The notes: generated from the sequence alone by a model not told the origin. A stretch of 64,000 bases of DNA from Qipengyuania algicida (GCF_009828025.1 NZ_WTYA01000004.1:1-64000), one strand, 5' to 3'. Positions 8,482-17,669 are shown, numbered from the stretch's first letter. Made by a program: numbers and translations.

Positions 8482-9255
8482 TCAGCTTCGTCGATCAAGC
8501 GCGCCTTCCAGTGAGACTGCCATTTGCTTGGCAAGCTCCTGCTGCAGCGGAACGTAGTCGTTGTTGTCTGTGGGAGCGGCGAACTCTTTTGACCAAAGGA
8601 TGCTGCCGTCCTTGTCGTTGCGCAGCGTCACTGTGACGACGGTTCGCTGCGTCGTCTGGCGAACGCTCACTCGCGCGTGCAGGTCCGCCTTCTCACCGGG
8701 AGCCACCATCTGGTAGTCGGCCGGCAGGATCTGGGTCGCCTGTGCAACAAAGCTCTCGCGCAGACCCGCATTGAAGTGCGGATACAGCACGTATTCGCAG
8801 ATACCTTTCACCGGCTCTATCGCAAGGCGGTGATGGGGGTCGGACGCGCCGCCATGCCCCCAGGCGATGCAAGCGATAGCAAGAGCAGCCAGCACGCCAC
8901 CCCCGAGGGCGTAACCTAAAAGCCGCTGTCCTCGTTTCGGTGCGTCCGCCTCCGTCAGACTGCCGATGAACCTGTAGCCGGAGCGAGGGCGCGTCTGGAG
9001 GTAGCGCGGCGTCGCCACGTCGTCGTCCAGCAAAGCTCGGATGCGCTTGATGCACGTGTTGAGCGCGGCATCGCCGCCCGTGCCGGAACGCGCCCAGAAG
9101 CAGTCGAGCAGCTCTTGCCGGCTCACCGTCCGATCTCGATTCTCAATCAGGTAGGCGAGAACCTCGATAATCTGGGGCGAAGCCTCGAGCCGTTCGTCGC
9201 CACGAAATATCTGCAACGCGTCCAGTTTCAGCCGGAAATCGTCGAAAGCAAGCAT
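8482..9255 (-). CDS. CadC-like membrane winged-helix regulator
   Basis: 257 residues. Residues 1-98 are an OmpR/CadC-type winged helix (TVSRQELLDCFWARSG, ALNTCIKRIRALL, YLQTRPRSGYRFIG) without a receiver domain. One transmembrane helix lies at about 110-132, followed by a periplasmic domain of about 120 residues with one Cys (KGICEYVLYP). This is the ToxR/CadC layout, in which a membrane-bound regulator reads a periplasmic signal. It is divergent from the serine hydrolase at 9462 across 206 bp, so it probably controls that gene and itself (inference). Confidence 0.87.
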   Translation of the reverse strand: MLAFDDFRLKLDALQIFRGDERLEASPQIIEVLAYLIENRDRTVSRQELLDCFWARSGTGGDAALNTCIKRIRALLDDDVATPRYLQTRPRSGYRFIGSLTEADAPKRGQRLLGYALGGGVLAALAIACIAWGHGGASDPHHRLAIEPVKGICEYVLYPHFNAGLRESFVAQATQILPADYQMVAPGEKADLHARVSVRQTTQRTVVTVTLRNDKDGSILWSKEFAAPTDNNDYVPLQQELAKQMAVSLEGALDRRS

Positions 9256-9461
9256 GCCTTTCCCCTTAACGCATTCGGGCTCCTGGTCGTCGAACGAGCC
9301 CTTCGGGTGTATCGCTCGTCCGAGGCAGTTCAGTTGAAGTCAACCCGGCAAGTCATCAATGTCGGGAAATGTCAGGCCAAGTCACAAGTTGTCATTTGGC
9401 GACCGCGGATGGCTTTGCTTAGGTGGAGGACGTCGTTCCCAGCTGACAGGACATTGCCCCC

Positions 9462-10952
9462 GTGACCGACCAGAACATCGCCTGCACCACTGATCGCCGA
9501 GGCATCCTTGGCCTCGCTCTAGCGGGCGTCGCCGCTTCGCTCGTCACGCTTCCCACGGCGAGCGACGCCGCAACGCTCAGCGACGGAATTGATGCACTCC
9601 TCGACACCACCGCATCGGCCTATGGAACCGTCGGCTATTCGGTTGCGGTGCTTCGCCGCGGCGCTCTGGTATATTCGCGTCACGCTGGACTGGCCGACCG
9701 CGAAGCGGGAACGCCGATCACTGATGCCTCGGTCTATCCGATGTTCTCGATCTCCAAGCTGTTCCTCATCGTGGAGCTCCTGAAGGCGGCCGAGCGCGGC
9801 CAACTCGACTTTGCGATGACGGTCGGGAAAATTCGTCCCGATCTTCCTGATGCGTGGCGTCGGATTACGTTCGAGCAGGCACTCGCTCATGTCTCTGGCC
9901 TGCCCGACTATATTCCTGACTTCGTTGCCCCAACGGAGGATCTGGCATTTGCCGAAATCCGCAATCTGCCGCTTCGCTTCCCGGCTGGCACACGAAACGA
10001 CTACGTCCAGACCAACATGCTGATCGCACGTGAGGCGGCTGAGCAGGCGACCGGTCAAAAGATTCAGGCGCTCGCTTCGCGCCAGTTTCGAGCGGCGGGC
10101 ATGACGCACTCGGGATATCATACCGGCTATCCCAACGGTGCGGTGACGCTTCTCAATCTGGTGACGAGCTATCGCCCGCTGCCGAAGCGGGATGGTCCGC
10201 CGCCCCGTTACACTATCCCGTCCTGGCCAGAATACACCTACGGTTCGACCGGGGTTTTCACGACGCTCGGCGATATGGTCCGCTGGAGCCAGGCGCTGCA
10301 CCGGGGCGACCTTGTGCCTCTTGATCGCCTGCGGGCCTCTTGGGCACCGTTTCAGACAAGTACCGGTGCGCCCGCCTGGCACACCCACGGATGGGAGTAT
10401 TTCGAGCATGACGGTGTCACAGTTGTCGGCCATGGCGGCGATGTTCGCCTGGTCTGGCGACACTTCTTCCGAACAGAGAATCCGGACGACTGCGCCACGG
10501 TCATGTATTTCGATAACGGTGGCCGCTCGACCTTTGACCGGCACCGGCTCGCAACGCTGCTTGCAGATCGCGTCATGTCGGGGGCGGCGCGATCTTCTGA
10601 GGCGCAGGAGGAGACGCTGTTCCGCGGGCTCGCATCGGATCATTGGGTCGAGGCCGTGCGCGAGGTTCGAGCGATGGTGCCGCTCCCAGCCATGCAGGCA
10701 ATCGTAAACCGCGTCGGCTACGACGCGTTGAACATTCTTGACGCCCGAACGGCGCTTACGCCTTTCGCATGGAACACGACCGAGTTTCCGCATTCTGCCA
10801 ATGCGCACGATAGTCTCGGCGACGCCTACCGGGCCGCGGGCCTGACTGCTGCGGCCCGTAAAAGCTATGCGCAAGCTCTCTCGCTGGATCCGGAAAGCGC
10901 GGGCACGCGGGCGAAGCTCAACGAACTCGCCGCCTCCGCCCCAGCGGACTGA
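9462..10952 (+). CDS. exported serine hydrolase, beta-lactamase/class C PBP-like, with C-terminal TPR-like tail
   Basis: 496 residues from a GTG start. The N-terminus (TDRRGILGLALAGVAASL) looks like a twin-arginine or Sec export signal. The class C serine hydrolase motifs are SISK (Ser96-Lys99), Tyr181 in DYVQTN, and GHGG near 324 in place of KTG. The second motif reads Y-V-Q rather than the usual Y-x-N, with an Asn two residues on. The last ~60 residues (HDSLGDAYRAAG, SYAQALSLDPES) form a TPR-like hairpin seen in several esterase-type members. Probably a periplasmic esterase or peptidase; true beta-lactamase activity is unlikely but not excluded. It is divergent from a CadC-like regulator. 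Confidence 0.88.
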   Translation: MTDQNIACTTDRRGILGLALAGVAASLVTLPTASDAATLSDGIDALLDTTASAYGTVGYSVAVLRRGALVYSRHAGLADREAGTPITDASVYPMFSISKLFLIVELLKAAERGQLDFAMTVGKIRPDLPDAWRRITFEQALAHVSGLPDYIPDFVAPTEDLAFAEIRNLPLRFPAGTRNDYVQTNMLIAREAAEQATGQKIQALASRQFRAAGMTHSGYHTGYPNGAVTLLNLVTSYRPLPKRDGPPPRYTIPSWPEYTYGSTGVFTTLGDMVRWSQALHRGDLVPLDRLRASWAPFQTSTGAPAWHTHGWEYFEHDGVTVVGHGGDVRLVWRHFFRTENPDDCATVMYFDNGGRSTFDRHRLATLLADRVMSGAARSSEAQEETLFRGLASDHWVEAVREVRAMVPLPAMQAIVNRVGYDALNILDARTALTPFAWNTTEFPHSANAHDSLGDAYRAAGLTAAARKSYAQALSLDPESAGTRAKLNELAASAPAD

Positions 10953-10985
10953 TTTTCCGATCGATTTGGATAGAGGATGTTTTCG

Positions 10986-11756
10986 ATGAGAACTCGATTA
11001 TGTTTGCCCGTCTGCGCTTTGCCGGCGCTACTCGTATTGGCCTCTGCCGCACAGGCGGAGCCGACGAAAGTCGAGGTGCGCGTCATCGCGCGCGGCGCCA
11101 AGTTCCTAGGAGGGTATCGGGCACCGGTTCGCGTGACGATGACCGACGCCGACACCGGAAAAGTCCTTGCGCGCGGTTTCACCTCGGGCACAACCGGAGA
11201 CACGCAGCAAATCCTGAGCAAGGGCAAGGACAGCGGCGGCGTCATATCGACGCCCGATTCGGCGGTGTTCCGCACCACGCTCAATCTCGACCGCGCGCAG
11301 CGCGTCACCGTTAGCGCCACAGGCCCGCTCAGCCAGCCGCAGGCCGAGACGACGGTCACCAGTACGCAATGGATCCTGCCGGGTCACGATCTGACTGCGG
11401 GCGACGGCTGGCTGCTGGAAATGCCGGGGCTGATCGTCGATGTCGCGAGCCCGGTTGCCTATCATGCGTTCAAAGTCGGCGACACCGTTCCACTTCGTGC
11501 AGGCGTCACGATGATGTGCGGCTGCGGAATCTCGGAAATGGGGCCATGGCGCGTCAGCGATACCGACGTCGAGGCGTACGTGTCCGTGGACGGGGGGGTA
11601 GCCGAGCGGCGCAAGCTGACATTCGACCCAGACACGGCGACGTTCGGGACGGATATAAAGGCCAACAAACCGGGTCTGTACGAAGTCGAAGTCAGGGCCT
11701 GGATGGCACCGAGCAACAATGCCGGCGTGTCGCATGTCTCCTATTTCGTTCATTGA
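10986..11756 (+). CDS. exported protein of unknown function
   Basis: 256 residues. The ATG at 10986 is preferred over 10977 because GAGG lies 8 nt upstream. A Sec signal peptide (LCLPVCALPALLVLASAAQA) leads into a beta-rich chain with two immunoglobulin-like halves, including VRVTMTDADTGKVLARG and LYEVEVRAWMAP. A Cys pair, MMCGCGISEMGPW, sits near residue 180. It starts 33 nt after the serine hydrolase stop, so the two are probably one operon acting in the periplasm. I do not recognise the family. Confidence 0.8.
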   Translation: MRTRLCLPVCALPALLVLASAAQAEPTKVEVRVIARGAKFLGGYRAPVRVTMTDADTGKVLARGFTSGTTGDTQQILSKGKDSGGVISTPDSAVFRTTLNLDRAQRVTVSATGPLSQPQAETTVTSTQWILPGHDLTAGDGWLLEMPGLIVDVASPVAYHAFKVGDTVPLRAGVTMMCGCGISEMGPWRVSDTDVEAYVSVDGGVAERRKLTFDPDTATFGTDIKANKPGLYEVEVRAWMAPSNNAGVSHVSYFVH

Positions 11757-12328
11757 GCTTTCGCGACGGGCCGGCTGGAGCTGTTCTGTGATCCGTGATC
11801 TACCCGTCCCAGGGTCGCAACCATTGTTGTGATGTGCCAGCTCTGATTTTGCATCGGACTCCTTGGGTGGCCAAGCCTGTGGCGAGGAGCCTAAATAGTG
11901 AGCGATATTCTGACTGATGGACGAGAAAAACAAAAAGTCCCTAACGACCGCCGATCCATAGCCGTTGTGGCCAGACAGTCGGCGGTCGATCAACTCTCGC
12001 CGCTCCGGTGCGGTCGCTGGAATGTCGGTTTACGTCGGAAACGGTCTTTGAGAAGTTGGACCGCCGCCGATCGGCTAAGCGCCCTCACAGCGGTCGTTTC
12101 CGCTAGAAACTGCTCATGCCTGAAAGCCGTCATTCACATATTGTGCATCGTCGAGCCGAACTGACTGGTGATCTCTGGCTCGTCCTGGCGGGTGCAGAAG
12201 GTCTGGGACACTCCTTGCGGGCGCGGGGACAAAGTCCTTTTAGCTTAATTATGAACGGAACGGTGAGACTCATCTAAGTATCTGCTAACCTGAATCTCTC
12301 GCATGTGATTGCTCTGGAGCATAGGTAA
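11757..12328. other. intergenic, no supported gene
   Basis: 572 bp. The only sizeable frame (from GTG 11898, 88 codons) has an Arg/Ser-rich translation typical of antisense or non-coding sphingomonad DNA and no ribosome binding site. I see no gene, RNA or clear repeat here. Confidence 0.5.
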
Positions 12329-13039
12329 ATGTTTGATCAGGACAATGCTGCCGGACTCGCCCTGCACGGAATGAGGCGTTTCGAACTCTTCGCGGCTGCA
12401 CGCATCCTCTCGGACACCGCCGCGCAGTTCACAAATCACAAAGGCACCGCCACACCGCTTACCGAGGCGCGCGTGCAACATGGCATTCGCAGCTCGATCG
12501 CATGCGTCTCGTTGTTATGCGATGAAAATCACTTTGACGACCTTGTTAAAGGCTTCAACGGGAACAAGCTGTCATGTGACAGCGACTTTATTCTCAATGG
12601 AATTTCCCAAGACCTTTCGCGCGTGGTCGAAAACGTAGGTCAATTCATGGAAAGCAATTACCTCAGAGAGGCCGTGAATAGTCCAATTTCCTTTAGTGAA
12701 GAAGAGGCGTCTGATACCATCAGTTATTTGAAAATGCTTGTCGCGGAACTCCGCCTCATCGATCAGGATGATTCCGAAAGGCAGGTTGTTCTCGCAGCAC
12801 AGATAGCGGACCTGTTGCGGGCCTGTGCATATATTGCCGTCATGGTCGCCCCCCCTGTTCGCGACATGAGCCGGGCGCGCTTAGTGCGCACCGCCGCCTG
12901 TATCAATGGCGCGTCGAAAATTCTGAATGATTTACAAAACTTACGGATATGCAGGCGGCTTCTGAGACAGCGCGACACCGCGCCGCCTCCTGCCATAAAG
13001 AGACGGAAATCCAAACCCGCGTCAAAGAATGGGAAATAG
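12329..13039 (+). CDS. hypothetical protein, first of a two-gene pair
   Basis: 236 residues, predicted largely alpha-helical, with a very basic tail (KRRKSKPASKNGK) that could contact nucleic acid or membrane. An AGG lies 6 nt and GGAG 12 nt before the ATG. No catalytic motif, signal peptide or transmembrane segment is evident. Base composition is less GC-rich than the core genes to the right. The next gene starts at its end, so the two are probably translated from one message. I do not recognise the family. Confidence 0.72.
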   Translation: MFDQDNAAGLALHGMRRFELFAAARILSDTAAQFTNHKGTATPLTEARVQHGIRSSIACVSLLCDENHFDDLVKGFNGNKLSCDSDFILNGISQDLSRVVENVGQFMESNYLREAVNSPISFSEEEASDTISYLKMLVAELRLIDQDDSERQVVLAAQIADLLRACAYIAVMVAPPVRDMSRARLVRTAACINGASKILNDLQNLRICRRLLRQRDTAPPPAIKRRKSKPASKNGK

Positions 13040-13043
13040 CGGT

Positions 13044-13691
13044 ATGGATTTTGCTCTAGATCTGCTGTCTTTTGGGCGAGCGCTCTCTGAAACGGCTGAC
13101 GATCTGGACTCTGTGGCGACAGAGTTAGAGGATGGTCGAGCAGATTCGCTCGATACCGTTAAACGCCTAACTGGGCACGCGTGCGAGCTGTTTCGTCAGT
13201 TAGAGGAACACCTTGGGAGCGGTGATATCAACCCTTTACGCTCACTGGTAAATCAGTTCATGGGAGACGACATCTCGTGGAGCCCGGAGGAGATCAAGGC
13301 CGCGGAGAGGCGCCTATTAGCCCTGATCGGCCTCAAGGCCGATCTGCTCAATGATCTCTGGAATGATATCGCGGAGCTCGCACGCGAGGGGACTGGCTTC
13401 ACCCAAGTGGATATGGACGACTGCCTTCACGTACTGAGCACCTGCCGCGAGGCCGAGTGCCGCGTAGCCGACGTGATCGAGGAATTTGAAGACCCGATCC
13501 GGTTCGCTCTGGACATAGCAAAACTATGCCGCCACGGGTCCGTGATATGCGTGGATGCAGCCACGATATCGCTCGATATGGGGGTGTTCAGCCTTGTTCT
13601 TGCGGGCAATTCGATCCGGTCGGGTATAAAAGGAATTAGGCGCACTCTTGGCGGTATGATTGAGAGGTTTGGCAAGTGGTGGGACTCGTAG
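13044..13691 (+). CDS. hypothetical helical protein, second of a two-gene pair
   Basis: 215 residues from ATG 13044, which follows the stop of the previous gene by 4 nt; an in-frame ATG at 13029 would overlap it. The N-terminal two thirds are acidic and helical (ETADDLDSVATELEDG, AAERRLLALIGLKADLL). A moderately hydrophobic segment near residues 160-195 (ISLDMGVFSLVLAGNSI) may be a membrane-interacting or buried helix, and the tail is basic. No known domain is recognised. The pair sits between an exported-protein operon and an IS1182 insertion, consistent with mobile cargo. Confidence 0.7.
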   Translation: MDFALDLLSFGRALSETADDLDSVATELEDGRADSLDTVKRLTGHACELFRQLEEHLGSGDINPLRSLVNQFMGDDISWSPEEIKAAERRLLALIGLKADLLNDLWNDIAELAREGTGFTQVDMDDCLHVLSTCREAECRVADVIEEFEDPIRFALDIAKLCRHGSVICVDAATISLDMGVFSLVLAGNSIRSGIKGIRRTLGGMIERFGKWWDS

Positions 13692-14092
13692 TTGAGCATC
13701 AATAATCGCCCAGGCTAACTTGCTCCCGAGAGCAGACCTATTTCGCCGATGAATCCCTCGAAATTCGGGAGATTTGGCCAGATGGCCTCGGGAGAGTAGT
13801 CGCGAGTTGCTCGCGTACCACGAGGAGATAGCCTATTTATTTACCGGAACTGTCCCGGTGACGCGCGTCTGAAGGTGAAGTGATGCTTTTCGGGGACACG
13901 GCCAAGCGGCAGCTTACCTATTATCAAGTCCGTAAACCCAACATTCTGCTCCCGACCCAGTCATTCGCGCTCCCTGCCGCTACTTGCTGTCTTTCAGAGC
14001 GTCCGGTGATCGGCTTATTCTGTTGAAGAAGTCGCTGCTGTTGCTGCCAGGGTTGCGCCGCGGATAGTGGGCGAGCGGCCCTTGCGTCCCGC
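13692..14092. other. intergenic up to the IS1182-type transposase
   Basis: About 400 bp with no supported gene. The right part belongs to the 3' non-coding end of the insertion sequence; TTCTGTTGAAGAAGTC at about 14024-14039 looks like part of an IS end, but no matching inverted copy was found at the other side. Confidence 0.45.
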
Positions 14093-15540
14093 TCATGCGG
14101 GTACGAGGCCCGGGATCGGCTTCATCCTGGCCAGCTTGCGGAGGTTTTGGGCTGCGGCGGCGAGGTGGAACTCGTCTTTTGCTCCGTTGGGACCGCGCAG
14201 GCGCAAGCGATCGAGCTTGAGGATGCGTTTGAGGTGCGCGAAGAGCATCTCGACCTTCTTGCGCTGTCGGCGCGAGACGAGATAGGCATCGCTGGTGGCG
14301 ATATCGCGTGCAAGGTCGCGCGCGCCTTCGTGGACCGAGCGCATGATCTTGCGTGCTGCCAGTTTGGGCGTGCAGCGCTGCTTGAGCGGGCAGGCGCCGC
14401 AGTCCTTCTCGCGGGCCCGGTAGCGGATGAAGCCATCGGCGTTGGCGCGCGGACGCGGTGTGCTGAAGTTGCGGTTCGATGAGCGCAGGCGGTTGCCGCC
14501 AGGGCAGGTATAGCTGTCATCCTCATGATCGAAGGTGAAGGCCGATCGCTCGAAGGTGTCGTCGCGGCGGGCGGACTTATCGAACACGGGGATATGCGGC
14601 TCGATCCCGCGATCCTCGACCAGCCAGGCAAGGTTCGGAGCCGAACCATATGCGGTATCGGCCACCAACTTTGCGGGCCACAGGCCGAAGCGGTCTTGCG
14701 TGCGCTCGATCATCCGACGCTGGGCGGTGACCTCGGCCTGGCGGATCGCGGTGGTCGCCTCGACATCGACGATGACAGCATGGTCGAGATCGATCAGGTA
14801 GTTCGTGCTGTAGGCGTAAAAGGCCGAACCGCGTGTCGCCGCGGTCCAGCGCGAGGCGGGGTCAGTGAGGTTGATCCGCTTGGGCGTCACCGGGGTCGCT
14901 CCGCCGAACGAGGCATCGTCGAGCACGTCGAGATACTCGGCGACCGCGCGCCCCGCCACGTCGGGCGGCAGGCCTTCTTCGCCCGGCACCGAGCGCTGCC
15001 GGTGCACATCGGCCCGGATCAGGCTGGCATCTACCGCGAAGCCCTCGGCGCCGACCAGCCCCTCGGCCATGCAGCGCTCCACGGTCGTCTCGAATAGCTT
15101 GCGCAACAGATCGCTGTCGCGGAACCGCCCATGCCGGTTCTTCGAGAAGGTCGAGTGATCGGGCACCGCGCCATCCAGATCGAGCCGACAGAACCAGCGA
15201 TAGGCGAGGTTGAGATGCACCTCCTCGCACAACCGCCGCTCCGAGCGGATACCCATGCAATAGCCTACGATCAGCATCCGGATCATCAGCTCGGGGTCGA
15301 TCGAGGGCCGCCCCATCGCGCTGTAGAACGGCTTCAGGTGCTCGCGGATGCCGGACAGATCGACGAACCGGTCGATCGCGCGCAAAAGGTGTTCTGTCGT
15401 GCTGGTTGATGGCATGTCGGTCGATCCTTTCCTCTATCGGGTGATGACGGACCGGCCTGGGGGGGGACATTGCGCGATGATCAGACCGGTCCGCCATCGC
15501 GTCCCTTATCGTCCGCGATGGCTACATGGTGCCACATGAC
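14020..15540 (-). mobile_element. IS1182-type insertion sequence (ends not resolved)
   Basis: The element is defined by its transposase at 14093-15415 plus short flanks. I could not identify matching terminal inverted repeats or a target duplication, so both limits are approximate. The element separates the 12.3-13.7 kb gene pair from the hypothetical genes at 15.6-19.8 kb. Confidence 0.5.
14093..15415 (-). CDS. IS1182-family (IS5/IS1182-like) DDE transposase
   Basis: A full-length 440-residue transposase. The N-terminal DUF772-type domain spans about 25-100 (GRPSIDPELMIRMLIVGYC, DLDGAVPDHSTFSKNR). The DDE core follows: FAVDASLIRAD carries the first Asp, LVADTAYGS the second, and the C-terminal RRQRKKVEMLFAHLKR the Glu. 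A Cys cluster (CGACPLKQRC) before the last motif is typical of IS1182. No frameshift or stop is visible, so the enzyme looks functional. Its antisense strand is open over long stretches, a GC-rich artefact. Confidence 0.93.
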   Translation of the reverse strand: MPSTSTTEHLLRAIDRFVDLSGIREHLKPFYSAMGRPSIDPELMIRMLIVGYCMGIRSERRLCEEVHLNLAYRWFCRLDLDGAVPDHSTFSKNRHGRFRDSDLLRKLFETTVERCMAEGLVGAEGFAVDASLIRADVHRQRSVPGEEGLPPDVAGRAVAEYLDVLDDASFGGATPVTPKRINLTDPASRWTAATRGSAFYAYSTNYLIDLDHAVIVDVEATTAIRQAEVTAQRRMIERTQDRFGLWPAKLVADTAYGSAPNLAWLVEDRGIEPHIPVFDKSARRDDTFERSAFTFDHEDDSYTCPGGNRLRSSNRNFSTPRPRANADGFIRYRAREKDCGACPLKQRCTPKLAARKIMRSVHEGARDLARDIATSDAYLVSRRQRKKVEMLFAHLKRILKLDRLRLRGPNGAKDEFHLAAAAQNLRKLARMKPIPGLVPA

Positions 15541-15602
15541 GTTTCTGCGCCAGCACCGCCGTTTGTACGATGCGCCGCAGCAGGCCATTTGTAGGACGCA
15601 AA

Positions 15603-15848
15603 TCAGGACCGATGCGCGGCGCAGTGGATGCGGGTGAACGACCATTGCGGAACAGCTTTTGGATTAGGCGACCACTCGAAATGGGAAAGCCGTCGCTTGA
15701 TCGACTGAAATTCAACGACAACTGACATCAACCGCCAGCCGCTCTCTTCGAAAGCCGCCGCACGTTCCGTAAATAAACCAACCACCTGCACCCCGGGCGA
15801 CGGCGGTGCTTTTATCTCGCTATCCAATTCATCCTCATATTCAGACAC
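15603..15848 (-). CDS. small hypothetical protein (doubtful)
   Basis: An 81-codon frame with a GTG start directly preceded by an in-frame stop. The middle (VVGLFTERAAAFEESGWRL) looks protein-like; the end may have been altered by the adjacent insertion sequence. No ribosome binding site is convincing. It could be a truncated island gene. Confidence 0.33.
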   Translation of the reverse strand: MSEYEDELDSEIKAPPSPGVQVVGLFTERAAAFEESGWRLMSVVVEFQSIKRRLSHFEWSPNPKAVPQWSFTRIHCAAHRS

Positions 15849-15982
15849 CTATGGGCACAACTTTCTAGCCGATGTGAGCCTCTCGCAAGGCTGCAATCGG
15901 GTTAGAAGATAGCCGCAGTTATCTTTCAAAACAGGAGCGGAATGCTTGCAGCCAGTTCACCTCAGTGGCACCGGGTAGGGCA

Positions 15983-16144
15983 ATGAGTGAAGATTCCAAA
16001 GCATGTCTACTGCAAGTCGTCGAGCGTATGCCTGACTGGCTCCGACGCGATCTGACTGCCCGAGACGAGGTCACGCGCAAACGTGCCGAAGAAACGCTCG
16101 CAGGCATGATAGTAGGAGCTCTGACAGGGGTATCCGCCGAATAG
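15983..16144 (+). CDS. 53-residue protein, DUF6771-like
   Basis: ATG at 15983 follows TAGGG. The product contains MPDWLRRDLTARDEVTRKRA and ends AEETLAGMIVGALTGVSAE. I recall similar short sphingomonad proteins (alpha-helical, P-x-W-L-R-x-D-L then A-E-E-T-L-A-x-M-I) annotated as DUF6771, often on mobile DNA; this match is from memory and not checked. Function unknown. It is divergent from the doubtful ORF at 15603 and faces the hypothetical gene at 16211. Confidence 0.6.
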   Translation: MSEDSKACLLQVVERMPDWLRRDLTARDEVTRKRAEETLAGMIVGALTGVSAE

Positions 16145-16210
16145 ATCAATAGAGCTGTCGTCGAGTTTCGGGAAGGTGATATGCGTTCTTGGATGGCTGA
16201 AATGTTGGGG

Positions 16211-16801
16211 TTAGCGGACGTAGACCTCGCTCACCAAAGCAACTGAGAAGATTTTGTAGCTTCCCTCCTCGCAACCGCCGCCGAACTTGCCAGCCTCCAC
16301 TGCGTCTTTGGCTTCGCTGAAGCTGTCGAAGAGGCAGTATTTGTTAACTGGCACGTCAGCTGCGATGGAGTTGCATGAGAGCGGGGAGTGCTCCAGAAAA
16401 TCGCCAAACACGACAACATCGTAGCCGAGGGGATTCAGACTGACATCTGGTCCCGGCACAGTGACCTCGTCAGGTATCTCCGATGACGCGGCGCGAGACA
16501 GGGGTTGCCACTGGCTCGGGTCGAACTGCCACCCATCGGATTCGAGCTCGCGTTCATACGCAGAATAGAAGAAGAGCTTAGAGTTGGAGAGCGCCGCTCC
16601 GCTTTCCCGCGCAAGCTCCCACAGCACCTCGGGGCTGTTCGCCAGCCCAAATCCATTGTGCATCCAACCGTCTTGAGGCTCGACAACATTGTCGTTCACG
16701 CAGTCCGCTACGCTGCAAACTTCCTTAACGTGCGACGTGCTCGGCAGCAGCCAGCCGGGTGGCGGCACGGTTCGCTTCAATAAGTAACCAGCAGGTATCA
16801 T
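16211..16801 (-). CDS. hypothetical acidic protein
   Basis: 196 residues, acidic and rich in aromatic residues, soluble, with no signal peptide. It contains LFFYSAYERELESDGWQFDP in the middle and FDSFSEAKDAVEAGKFGGGC near the end. Several Cys residues are spread without zinc-finger spacing. Codon use and base composition match the neighbouring island genes rather than the core. I do not recognise the family; small acidic proteins in such islands can be immunity or anti-defence proteins, but nothing in the sequence shows this. Confidence 0.62.
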   Translation of the reverse strand: MIPAGYLLKRTVPPPGWLLPSTSHVKEVCSVADCVNDNVVEPQDGWMHNGFGLANSPEVLWELARESGAALSNSKLFFYSAYERELESDGWQFDPSQWQPLSRAASSEIPDEVTVPGPDVSLNPLGYDVVVFGDFLEHSPLSCNSIAADVPVNKYCLFDSFSEAKDAVEAGKFGGGCEEGSYKIFSVALVSEVYVR

Positions 16802-17081
16802 GCGATTAACCTAACGGCGGGATGAATGTCCGCAAAGGTGTCGTTAGCGGCTGGACCGCTTTTGAGCAGGTTGTAGCGAAAGCGGCCTGTCTGCTGATAG
16901 ATCGCTCGATAGCAGGATCGAGCGGCCAATATTGGGATGGTTTTAGCGATAGTCGGCTTTTGCGAGGCGAGAGCTGCCACTCGCATGTTGTGCTCAAAGT
17001 ACAATGAGGAAGGGGTGGGTTCCGGCATGGCAAGCCAAAAATTAGCTACACTCCTGCTTGAAACGAAAATTCCTTTACACC

Positions 17082-17669
17082 TTAGCCTTCGCCATCATCC
17101 AGTAAGGTTTGATGAACCCGCTCAGCGAGGAAATAGAGCCCTTGGATAGTGCAAAGGATGACCGCGAAAGTCACGAAGGCCACGATGAACACAAAGCCTA
17201 GCTCAACCCAACCGTACGCTTCTGGTGATCCGGCCAGCTCGGTTTCGACGCTAGGAACAAGTAACGATCCAATCACACAGATGCCGAATCCGATAAATGA
17301 CAATGCTGTGAGGTAAGAAAAGAGATAGCATAGAAAGACGCGGAATGTGATGCCCACTCTTGAGGTATCTCGGTTTGCGGTGATGATCGCTGTCGTGTGG
17401 GGCATATCCTTGTCGAGATCGCCACCCTGAAAAGCTACAATTGCGGCGAGAGCGGCGATGTAAAAACCGGGCAATGTCGCAAAAAGCTGTGCGAGATAGG
17501 AGGACAGCGAGTCGCTTCCGACGGTGTTCAAGCCCGATGGCAAAAGCCATACGATTACCACTGAGAGACCCGCAAGCGCGAGCGGCCCCCATATGCGGTA
17601 AACGCCCAAACTCGGGCCTTGGACAGACAGATAGGCGAAAGGGCGCGCGAGTTGATACAGAAAGCTCAA
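17082..17669 (-). CDS. four-TM membrane protein, partner of the 17666-18631 gene
   Basis: 195 residues with four predicted membrane helices at about 26-45, 56-80, 105-138 and 154-184, and short soluble ends. The third helix region (RVFLCYLFSYLTALSFIGF) is long. No catalytic or channel motif is recognised. Its ATG overlaps the stop codon of the upstream gene (ATGA), a sign of translational coupling and of a joint function at the inner membrane. In size and topology it resembles the membrane subunit of two-gene defence systems such as Kiwa KwaA, but sequence homology is not claimed. Confidence 0.8.
   Translation of the reverse strand: MSFLYQLARPFAYLSVQGPSLGVYRIWGPLALAGLSVVIVWLLPSGLNTVGSDSLSSYLAQLFATLPGFYIAALAAIVAFQGGDLDKDMPHTTAIITANRDTSRVGITFRVFLCYLFSYLTALSFIGFGICVIGSLLVPSVETELAGSPEAYGWVELGFVFIVAFVTFAVILCTIQGLYFLAERVHQTLLDDGEG

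Noticed and set aside
9519-10874. 451-codon minus-strand ORF opposite the serine hydrolase
   Set aside because: Antisense frame of a clear gene with signal peptide and SxxK motif; its translation is Arg-rich with no family signature.
14525-15097. 190-codon plus-strand ORF inside the IS1182-type transposase
   Set aside because: Antisense to the complete transposase; no independent support.
16181-16246. 21-codon plus-strand ORF (ATG 16181) with a good Shine-Dalgarno
   Set aside because: Very short and overlaps the 3' end of the hypothetical gene at 16211; nothing supports translation.
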